NCBI RefSeq assembly: GCF_000611645.1
Contig: NW_014012639.1
Location: forward strand, 1 to 16,390
Direction of reading: 5' to 3'
Length of the DNA stretch: 16,390 nucleotides
From: Monoraphidium neglectum
Taxonomy: Eukaryota > Chlorophyta > Chlorophyceae > Sphaeropleales > Selenastraceae
Under the pieces are notes generated by a model. That model did not search any database. It was given only the letters and a program-made list of their open reading frames with translations, and had not been told where the DNA came from. Below, in pieces: positions 9,201 to 16,390 of the stretch; position 1 is the stretch's first letter, and the number at the start of each line of letters is the position of its first letter. A program made the translations under genes and the position numbers.

Positions 9201-10845
9201 AGACTTGCAGGGGGCGGGCGTGTGCACGCACGTGCATGGAGGACAAATGTGTGCATCCTGGAGAACGCACACACCCTGCGCTTGCGCATGCGCGTTGATG
9301 GCCAACCCTCTCTTCCACCCCCCCCCCACACTCTCCCCAGATTGCTCTCAAGAACAACTTCTACATGGCGCCAGAGATGGCTGCCGTGCACGACATGGTG
9401 CTGTCTGAGCAGTGCTACCAGTATGGCGAGTGAGTGCCTGCGGGCTTGCCATCAAGTCTGCTTGCAATTGGGCTGTGCATGCATGCCCATCAGGCCCGCA
9501 AGCGCCATTCTGCATGCGGCCTGCTGAATTCGCACGCTTGGGGCCAGCACGTGAGGCCGGCCAGCAAGCACGCGCCTCGTGCTGGCGGCCACCTGAACTG
9601 ATTTCGCATCGGCCTCCCGCCAGCCACGATGCGTGGCACTGCACTATGCCTAACACTTGCACAATGCAATCGCAATGCCTGGGCACCTGGACCTTGATTC
9701 ATACCTCGACACTCACCCATCCACGTGCCCTACCCGAACTCTCCTAGGTGCGCCAATTACACGTCCTTCATCAACGCCGGCAAGCCGGTGCTGCTGACAG
9801 AGTACCGCCGTTCCAATGGCTGGCCCCTGAAGACGTGTCGTGAGTGATGGCTGTACGTATATGCGATTACGGCCTTGCTGTATGAGATGGCAGCTGAAGG
9901 CGACCGGTGGTTCACACAACATTGTCCGGCAGGGGGGACGGCGTGCCAGGCAACAAATTCTCACGCGCGTGGCCTTGTCTGTGCCTGGCAGCTTTACTTG
10001 CAGTGGGGTTCTGAAAACAAGTTGAAGCCGGCAAACTTGGCGCTTGTTTACGCATGTGCACACTCGCAATCAGACGCCGCTTTGGCCTCACGCGTGCAAG
10101 CAGGCCAGCAGCCTGTCTGACGACGGCCGCGCGCTAGGATCACCCTTCAGCCTTGGGGAGCAAGCTTCTTGTCATTGCCGCCGCGGCCTCCTGGATCGTG
10201 GTCGCCACCTGTTGGCTCACTGCCCTGCGGGTCAGCGCCTCCCAGTACACCCTGCCCGCCGTTGTTCCCCACATGACTGCGGCCTGTCGCACCCTCACAC
10301 TCTTCCCACTTCCCACATTACCAAATCCAGAGTTTGCCTGGCCCAAGGGCTACTCTCCCATGACCAAATCGACATCCCTGACGGCCGCTGACCGCCAGGC
10401 CTGCTGCGGAACGGCCCTGGCCAGCAACGCCACATGCGCCCCCCTGTGCCTGGGTGAGCTTCTGTTATTTCCCTTGGGTCTTGTCGTTCATGTTTGCACC
10501 GGTCTGTGCTGCGTAGAATGTTGCCTCTTCTAGCAAACCTGCCGAGAGTGCAAATACATCATAGGCAGGCGTGCTCTGCAGCGGCACCTTGAAACTGCTC
10601 AATGTGTCTGTGCCCTAGCACTAGTTGCATTTCCAGCCGTCTGCTTGCCCCAGCTTTTCCCTTGCGTGTCACGGTTGCGCGCTGCATGCGACTGTTTCTT
10701 GTCAGAAACAGCCCCGCTGTCACCTGCCTCAACCCAATCACACGCCCCTCGCCTCGCTCCTGCCTATCTGCGCGCTGCAGCTGCGTTCCAGAACCCAAGC
10801 ACCTGCGTGCCCTCTACTGGCAGGAAGCTGCTGCTGGCAGACTGA
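6239..10845 (+). CDS. Secreted GH114-type glycoside hydrolase (endo-alpha-1,4-polygalactosaminidase family)
   Basis: Core exons: 6239-6290, 7174-7314, 7610-7659, 7874-7945, 8269-8376, 8637-8739, 8978-9054, 9341-9429, 9748-9839, 10331-10453, 10781-10845. All phases close, giving 323 residues, or up to 336 with three microexons (see 6511-6925). Residues 1-17 (MALNMLLALLAMALAAS) are a signal peptide. GH114 marks follow in order: GWWKPPKRIQWQWQLS (about 20-35), YDVDVFDN (54-61), RGVRVMCYFEAGTWP (71-85), LWLDIT, KGCDGVEPDNVQGF (around 138-151), FLANEAHARNLSIALKNN (ending 207), MVLSEQCYQYGEC (about 220-232) and INAGKPVLLTEY. In this TIM-barrel family the acidic residues of GVEPDN and SEQC are the likely catalytic or substrate-binding ones (inference). 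Three N-glycosylation sequons (NIT, NYT, NAT) and many Cys fit an extracellular protein. A Cys-rich tail (ACCGTALASNATC...PSTC) ends in RKLLLAD. Family members cut alpha-1,4-galactosamine polymers of microbes; the substrate here is not shown. Confidence 0.87.
6511..6925 (+). other. Three tandem microexons (15, 15, 9 nt) in first coding intron of GH114 gene
   Basis: Inside intron 6291-7173 lie three AG-bounded, GT-followed islands: 6511-6525 (CTGTTTCTGCTCAGG), 6711-6725 (ATGTCTCAGCTCAGG) and 6917-6925 (CTGTCTCCG). Their donors (GTAGGC, GTGGGC, GTAGGC) start at 6526, 6726 and 6926, exactly 200 nt apart. Each length is a multiple of three and each fits the phase-1 junction of the flanking exons, so any combination keeps frame. 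They encode TVSAQ, N/DVSAQ and T/AVS at the end of the signal peptide; with the first, the leader becomes ALAASTVSAQA before AGWW, a good cleavage context. The sequence after the first two donors also aligns loosely, so the array looks like a diverged tandem duplication. Whether they are all used or alternatively used cannot be told. Confidence 0.5.
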
Positions 10846-11834
10846 GTGCCAAGCTCCACACAACAACGAGCGCTGGACCGGTGCGGTGCAGTGTGGGCGG
10901 AGCACCAATCAACCCAGTGTACATCGCCCACCAGTTGCAGGAAGATGCAGTGGCTAAACACAACACACAGGCCTGCTGTCAGTCAGAATTCAACAAGGTA
11001 CTGCAACCCCATCATCCTATAACAACCGCTGAAGATGCTATTGCTTGCACGCTTGATGATGAGGCATATGCATTTGTTGCATGTCATCACCTAGCTGCTT
11101 GCCATCTTTCATGCAGTAAATTGCCGATGATATTGCCGGTGGATTCGTGTTACATCAACTTCGTTTGTATCAAAGAGTGGCATGTCTCTGCATGGTTGAC
11201 CAACTGATGCATCTGTGACACATCAGTCAGAAATGCTGATTTTGCGGCAAGTGTGTGTGGGCAGGCGCTGTCGGATGAACCCCACAGGAGCAGGAAACCG
11301 CTGCTGCTGTCCATCATATCATGTTTGGTTGACAGAATTGCACCAGGGGGGACTCTCAACCGCCACCAATCTTTCGAAGCAAAGAGGTCATCAGTTGGGC
11401 GATTGGCAGATGGCAGTGAAATAAAGCAGCAGAGGGGTTGTCATTGCTGCTGGCAGCACGCGTGTCCCCGCTCGCTACGTGACACGACCAGTACAGTACC
11501 GCAGATGGTATCAACACAAAATTGTCTTACGTTTGTATCAAGACATGCGGTTCAAAATTGCTCCCGTGACACGGTGGACCCAGGGACTCGTCACATCCTC
11601 GTTCCCTTGGCACTGCGCGGCAACGGCGGCAGCCCCAGGGCCGAATACAAGTTTGATCGTTGAACAGGAAAGGTGTGCTGGGCCTGGCAAGCGTATCCTG
11701 CACTGACAGCGACATGGCCGTCACTAGCTTCCCCTCCGTGCCTGACAGTGCCGGGCGATGCTATCATCCAGGGCAGGGTCGGAAATCTCACACTCTATTC
11801 AACGGCGTCCAAAACAGATATTCAAGGCAGTGCG
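10846..11834. other. Intergenic region between GH114 and first Pmp3 gene
   Basis: About 990 bases without a supported exon. It should hold the 3'UTR of the GH114 gene and the promoter of the first Pmp3 gene. No TGTAA was found in the first 350 bases after the GH114 stop, and no TATTTA box before the Pmp3 start, so both ends stay undefined. Frames of up to about 200 codons here lack protein-like composition. Confidence 0.5.
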
Positions 11835-12618
11835 ATGGCAATAACCTGCTCTGATTTCTTCAAGTGCCTTGCAGCCTTTCTGCTGCCGGTGCGGATGTTG
11901 ATGTGCTCTGCAGCGACGCGTGACGGCCCCAGCAGCCGCTCAAAGGCAACTCGGCGCGGGTCTAAAGCGCCGCCCCCAAACCACGCGATTATGGACGAGG
12001 TGCTGGCTTTCATGGGAATGGAAGGCCATGCATATGTTCTCCTCTGACAACGGAAAGCCACTCTGCGCCATCACCTCCATACGCATGCCTTTGCGGCTGC
12101 TTTCCGACACTACTCCGCCAGCCGCTCGGTGTCTTCCTGGGGAAGGAAGCCTGCGACAAGGTCAGGCGGCTCTGAACGTTCTTAGCATCTAGGGAAACAT
12201 TTGGGCGCTGCCAGTCGCTATTTGACTGGATGCATTGTCCAAGTCGCTCGCCCCAATTGAAGTGCTTGCGCACAGCCACAACAAATGCTGGCGGCACAAG
12301 GGCGCGGCTTGCAAGCCGCCCCCTCCGTCGCAAACTACGTAGAAGGCGGAGGGCGGGTACTGTTGTTCTGCTGATGGCTCTTTCATGTTTAAGTTGCATG
12401 ACAAAAGAATCAAAGGGGGATGTTGGCTGCTGCTACCCTGAACACACTCACATGCATAGAAAATGATCTATGACAGCCATGCCATTCAAGGACACCATCG
12501 GGCAACACTGGTTGTGCCGCGGCCATGTGTGCAGGACGTTCTCATCAACATCCTGCTGACCATCCTGGGCTACATACCTGGAATCATCCACGCCGTCTAC
12601 ATCATCATGAGGTACTAA
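11835..12618 (+). CDS. PMP3: Pmp3/RCI2 family small membrane protein, copy 1
   Basis: Exons 11835-11888, 12122-12160 and 12535-12618 join in phase 0 to a 58-residue protein, the standard length of the Pmp3/RCI2 (UPF0057) family. The first exon gives MAITCSDFFKCLAAFLLP, the second PLGVFLGKEACDK, the third DVLINILLTILGYIPGIIHA and VYIIMRY. Two hydrophobic segments (about 6-26 and 32-55) flank a short polar loop, the family's two-helix hairpin. In plants and yeast these proteolipids sit in the plasma membrane, affect membrane potential and ion balance, and are often induced by cold or salt; here that role is by homology only. The loop GKEACDK departs from the usual ERGC form, as does copy 2. Introns are 233 and 374 nt. 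Confidence 0.94.
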
Positions 12619-12636
12619 AAAGCGTCATCCCCACAA

Positions 12637-12657
12637 CGGAGTTGTGTGACAACTCTG
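12637..12657 (+). other. Short hairpin just after the Pmp3 copy 1 stop codon
   Basis: GAGTTGT and ACAACTC pair perfectly around a 3-nt GTG loop (12639-12655, with a G-T and C-G extension outside). It lies about 18 nt after the TAA, in the 3'UTR. It may be incidental; copy 2 has no counterpart that I can see. Confidence 0.4.
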
Positions 12658-12808
12658 GTGGCTGACAATCCATCAGGTGCGGCGGCGGCGTGCCTGCCAG
12701 CTGGCAGCCTGTGCTGCTTGCGTGTACACGCAAGCACATGTGCCAGGCACCATGGCACAGTCACATTTCACATCAGAGTTTTGATCTATGGTCATTTGCC
12801 TGTGTACC

Positions 12809-12813
12809 TGTAA
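12809..12813 (+). terminator. Polyadenylation signal TGTAA of Pmp3 copy 1
   Basis: TGTAA lies about 190 nt after the stop codon of the first Pmp3 gene, a normal 3'UTR length for green algae. Confidence 0.5.
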
Positions 12814-13787
12814 ACCACTGTGCTTGTGTGCGTCCCAGTGCCCCGGTCGGTGCACGCCACATCAGTGGCGGCAGACGTCAATCAAAGGGGTTGAATCAAT
12901 TGCCCAGCAAACCCATCGGTCGGCACGTTGCTTGGCCGCACGGCGGCCATTCGGGGTCTCATTCAGCCATGCGTCCAAGGGTCCAGTGTACATGCCATGT
13001 CGCAGTCCCTGCTGCGGAAGCATCGTCTGGGTGATTTTATCCGCACCTAGGCCTTGTGGGCGCCGCCTGCAAATGTGTACTTCAGGGACGGGTATCGTGT
13101 GGGTTGGTCCACCAGGGTTCACTGGTCTTTATCAACGATGGCCATTATACTTACGGTTGCTCAACTCCTCAACGCACAACCAGTTGCGCCGTGCACGGTC
13201 GCCACCCTCTGTCATCGCAGCGAAGCGCTGCCAGCAGTGCAGCGGCGGCAGCGAGACGCACGAATCGCAGCCCCAACGGGGTGCGCGCAGCTGCCATGCC
13301 CTGCGGGATGCACCGAACGCAGACATCCTGGGACGCAAGCCCAACTCAATCAAAATAATCAACTGCTGAAGCGTCTTGTCTTCATTTTGTCCGACTGTGA
13401 ACCTGAAAAACTTCCGACACGGTTGTCACACAACACGAGCAACCCCTACTTGTTTTTCTGCTTTTCGAGAGCTTATTTAATCAACATTCGATAATCGCGC
13501 CTACGTTGATTACCCCTCGAAGACTGCATCAGACGCACCACCGCTTGACTACAGCAGTGCTCCGCCTACGCACGGCGCGCCCCATTTTCGCACCGGTGTG
13601 CTTTAGGGATTGCAAGCAATTGGTGGTGGCACAAAATCTTGGCCAACTTTGGAGTGCGGGGCGCTCTGCCGACCTCAACGCGCATGGTTGTTGCCGCTCA
13701 GCCAACATCATCGCGGGCTTAGTCGGACCCCCTTTGCCCAAACCCGCCCAAACGCAGCTGCAACTCTTTTGAGCCAGGCCAGTTGCA
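12814..13787. other. Intergenic region between the two Pmp3 genes
   Basis: No exon is supported on either strand. The right part is AT-richer (13370-13500) and carries a TATTTAA box at 13474-13480. Between the box and the ATG at 13788 lies a probable 5'UTR of up to about 280 nt. No obvious similarity to the region upstream of copy 1 was seen by eye. Confidence 0.5.
13474..13480 (+). promoter_or_regulatory. TATA-like box TATTTAA of Pmp3 copy 2
   Basis: TATTTAA lies in a locally AT-rich stretch 308 nt before the ATG of Pmp3 copy 2. It is the same heptamer as at 994 and 5767. Start of transcription would be near 13505. Confidence 0.45.
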
Positions 13788-14463
13788 ATGGCAATCACCT
13801 GCGGCGACTTCTTCAAGTGCCTGGCGGCGTTCATTCTGCCGGTGCGGCTGGGAGCCTGCGGCCGTTTCGCATGCATCCGCCCAGCCCCTTCTCCTGCGGG
13901 CCGGTGGTGTGGCACAGCTGGCGTGCCCGCAGCTGCTGCCTCGTGTACATGTTTGCATGAGTTGCTGAGCAGGTTGTTGCTCTACCCTTGAATCACCAGC
14001 CAGGTTTGGTTCATTACACTACCCTGCCACAACCGCTTTCCGCCCCCCATGCCCCCCTCACATGGTTATCACCGCCACGCAACAAACCACGCAGCCACTG
14101 GGGGTGTTCTTGGAGCAGGGGACGTGCGGGAAGGTGCGCCCTGCTACCAGTGTCAGGGTCTGGGCTCTGGAAGCACGCGTGCTGCGCACAACATGAGACT
14201 TTTCGAGTGCATGCTCTGGCAGGGCGCATTGCACTGGTGACCCTGGCGGCAGAAGTGGCGTTTGCTGCCTGCTTTCAATGCCGCCACTGCCACTACCACT
14301 GCCGCTGCTGCTGCATGCTGCTGCGGGTGCTGCTGCATCTGATCATTCTTTCTTCCGCCCATCGCCCGCTGCTCCGCAGGACTTTCTCATCAACGTCCTC
14401 CTGACCCTCCTAGGGTTCATCCCAGGGGTCATCCACGCGATCTACATTATCGCCAAGTACTGA
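13788..14463 (+). CDS. PMP3: Pmp3/RCI2 family small membrane protein, copy 2
   Basis: Exons 13788-13841, 14095-14133 and 14380-14463 join in phase 0 to a second 58-residue Pmp3/RCI2 protein: MAITCGDFFKCLAAFILP, PLGVFLEQGTCGK, then DFLINVLLTLLGFIPGVIHA and IYIIAKY. Both introns (253 and 246 nt) interrupt exactly the same codon boundaries as in copy 1, so the two genes are a tandem duplication that kept exon structure while intron and flanking sequence diverged. By residue count it differs from copy 1 mostly in the loop (EQGTCGK against GKEACDK) and at conservative positions in the second helix. The product is expected to be a two-helix plasma-membrane proteolipid. An intron-read frame continuing past 13841 is not real. 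Confidence 0.95.
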
Positions 14464-15183
14464 TGATGATATTAACGGCAGCTGTTTATTGATAGGCCGT
14501 AGATGCGGCTTTACGCACGGCTTGCCGCATGCAACCATGCAACGCGGGCCCCTGCATTGACCTTGCATCACTGTCGGCGGCGATCTGATTTGAGACATGG
14601 TATGTTTTTATTGGGACATGTCAACTTAAGTGGCTGTTACGGCGTTGACTTGCGTTGAATTGGCGCAATGTGTCAGTTGTCAATAGGGCTTGTGCAGTCA
14701 TGTGCAGTTTGAGGGCAAGTGTGCCGTAGCTGAAAGCCTCAGCTGCTGGGTACAAGATAATGGGGTTGCACATACCGGTCTGTAGATGATGTTGTTGGTC
14801 CTGCAAAGCTGACTAGCGTGGCCTTGTCTGAGCTGTACACATCATCTGAAGGTTTGTACCATGGCCATCGCAACATGTGCCTTGACTTCCGGGTCAAGCA
14901 CATGCTGCAAGTGTGTGCAACACGGTCGGCAGTAAACCCTTTGAGAAAAAAACCATCCTAATGTATTTATCAAGGCGTGGCTATTGGGTGAGCGTTCAGG
15001 AATGCTTTGTGAGGATGAGTCTGGTCGAAGGCACCAGGCAGCGAAGGGGCGTAGCACGCAGCGGTGAAGGCTGAACCCCACATTGTGATTGAAAACTCTT
15101 TTACATACATCAGCGCATTCAACCTCCTCCGCCGTGGCCGTCGGCCGCACACACCTCGACCGCACAGCAGCAGCAGCAGCACA
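14464..15183. other. Intergenic region between Pmp3 copy 2 and bS20 gene
   Basis: No gene is supported. It includes the Pmp3 copy 2 3'UTR (no clear TGTAA seen) and, on the right, the promoter and leader of the bS20 gene. TATTTAT at 14964-14970, 214 nt before the ATG, is a possible TATA-like element. A CAG-rich run (15165-15180) directly precedes the start codon. Confidence 0.5.
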
Positions 15184-16390
15184 ATGCTGGCCCGCACGCG
15201 GTCTGTGTTCGGGACGGGCATTGCCCCGCGTGTCGTGCCTGCCGTGGTGGTGGCTCCTGCCAGGCGCAGCCTGCAGGTCGTGGCAGCGGAGGCTCAGAAC
15301 AAGAAGCGCACGCCCCAGCCGGTGAGCGGCCGTGCTTGAATAAGACAAATAGGCGCTCAAGCCTCCTGTGCGGCCCTGACAGCCATTGGCCCTCCGCGCT
15401 GCACATGTGCGGCGAGCAGGTGAAGCGCGCTCAGCTCGCTGAGGAGCGGCGCATGAACAACAAGGGGCGCAAGTCGGCCATCGCCACTCGCATCAAGAAG
15501 GTGCGGCCCGGCTGCCGCAGCTCAAGTAGCGGTCGTGGCGGTCGCGTTGACAAGCTGCAAGGAGTCGCGACGGCCCTGCTTGAGTTTGGCAATGCCAGGA
15601 GGATGGCGCTGCGGCATCGCTGGGCTCTTTTGGAATCTTTTAATAAAGCAGCGTTGGCCGGGACAGTGCACCTCGCTTTTGGCAGCCGGGGCGCTGAATG
15701 CGCCGCGTCGCTGCGGCAGCAAACCCATGGCAACAACACACTCAGCAGCCAGCATGCCAGGCGTCGCCGCAGCACACCAGCAGCCGGCGCGTCGCGTCAG
15801 TCTCATCCCCCTCGCCGTGTAGGAGCCGTGTGCCGGCCGCCGACAATGTGCAGCACTCTTTCGGCAGCCCGCAGCCAGCTGGCATGGCCATGCGCCGCCT
15901 TGCTGCCGCCCTGCTGCCACCTGCCGCCCTCCCCAGCACCCTAGCCCCTTCCAACCAGCCCCGGCAGCAGCAACCCGTCCGTCATGCGCCGCCCAACGCC
16001 CCAGGTCCTCAAGCTGTCAGAGGCGCTGGTGAAGGCCCCGGAGGGTGCTGCCGAGCAGGTGCGCCCCAGGTCATGCCGCGCGGCACAATTGCCGGGCGCA
16101 AGGACGCTTGGTGCGCCCGCCCGCCTGGTCTCGCCTGGCGGACAGCGAGAGTCGCGTGGCACGCCGCGCCATTGTTGGTTTCACCGACGCCAAGCGTGCG
16201 TTGTGCGACGGGAGCCTCCCCTTGAGCGGCACTCGGCTGCTTGTGTGGCTGGGCACGTCGCCGCCACTTTGTGGCATGAGCCAATTCCGTCGGCAGACGG
16301 TCAACAATATCTGTTGCTTCTACCACACCCGTTCCCCTAAACCCACCCTGCCCCCCCCCCCCAGGTCCCGGCCCTGGAGCAGCTGGTGGC
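15184..16390 (+). CDS. PRPS20: Ribosomal protein bS20, probably plastid, nuclear-encoded; 3' end beyond window
   Basis: Exons 15184-15321, 15420-15500, 16005-16058 and 16365 onward are all in phase 0; the gene is cut by the right edge after about 99 residues. Residues 1-33 (MLARTRSVFGTGIAPRVVPA, then VVVAPARRS) are basic, hydroxylated and Ala/Val-rich, as in chloroplast transit peptides. The mature part begins near AAEAQNKKRTPQP and continues VKRAQLAEERRMNNKGRKSA and IATRIKK, the conserved Lys/Arg-rich N-terminal helix of bacterial-type S20, then VLKLSEALVKAPEGAAEQ and VPALEQLVA from the second helix. S20 binds 16S rRNA in the small subunit. The remaining part, with the usual Lys-rich C-terminal helix, must lie in exons to the right. 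A mitochondrial destination cannot be excluded from the leader alone. Intron 2 is 504 nt, and its long in-frame readings are artefacts. Confidence 0.9.

Noticed and set aside
10151..10330. Hydrophobic, signal-like in-frame extension before the GH114 exon at 10331
   Set aside because: The frame is open and begins after a usable AG, but no donor in it keeps phase with the next exon without a stop, and direct joining of 9839 to 10331 gives a sensible protein.
10602..11207. 201-codon plus-strand frame at the end of the GH114 gene
   Set aside because: It crosses the last intron and exon in another frame, and the remainder shows no protein-like pattern.
14842..15360. 172-codon minus-strand frame antisense to the bS20 leader
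   Set aside because: It overlaps the clear bS20 exon 1 and has no recognisable motif.
15336..15944. 202-codon plus-strand frame over bS20 exon 2
   Set aside because: It reads the exon in the correct frame but continues into intron 2; the S20 text resumes only at 16005.
1..16390. tRNA or rRNA genes
   Set aside because: Reading both strands I saw no cloverleaf with an intact TTCRA arm and no conserved rRNA block.

Overview
The window looks like nuclear DNA of a chlorophyte green alga. It is GC-rich, and the genes are cut into many short exons by GT-AG introns of roughly 100-1000 nt. TGTAA, the typical green-algal polyadenylation motif, lies just behind two genes, and one gene encodes a ribosomal protein S20 behind a transit-peptide-like leader. 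No species can be named from the sequence alone. Unbroken reading frames here are mostly misleading, because the real proteins appear only when exons are joined; all gene models below were joined by hand at GT/AG sites with phase checking.

Layout, left to right. 1-669 (- strand): an open frame running off the left edge that reads like the endonuclease-to-reverse-transcriptase linker of a non-LTR retrotransposon (LINE), probably a truncated copy. 670-1122: no gene, but a cluster of small inverted repeats around a TATTTAA box. 1123-5264 (+): a nine-exon 2-oxoglutarate/Fe(II) oxygenase with HxD...H...R residues, a transit-like leader, an N-terminal domain I do not recognise, a polyglutamine run, one probable GC-AG intron, one junction whose phase does not close, and a large (CA)n microsatellite in an intron. 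5265-6238: polyadenylation signal, then a TATTTAA promoter and a 5'UTR intron for the next gene. 6239-10845 (+): a secreted GH114-type glycosidase (endo-alpha-1,4-polygalactosaminidase family) whose core model closes perfectly in frame at 323 residues. Its first coding intron holds three tandem, phase-preserving microexons (15, 15 and 9 nt) with donors exactly 200 nt apart. 11835-12618 and 13788-14463 (+): two tandem Pmp3/RCI2 small membrane proteins, each 58 residues in three exons with identical intron positions. 15184-16390 (+, cut by the right edge): ribosomal protein bS20 with a plastid-type leader.

Apart from the LINE fragment, all genes lie on the plus strand, each with its own promoter and 3' region; nothing suggests an operon or a shared pathway. 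The tandem Pmp3 pair is a local duplication. The most unusual items are the microexon array of the GH114 gene, the presence of a GH114 enzyme in an apparent green alga, and the architecture of the oxygenase.
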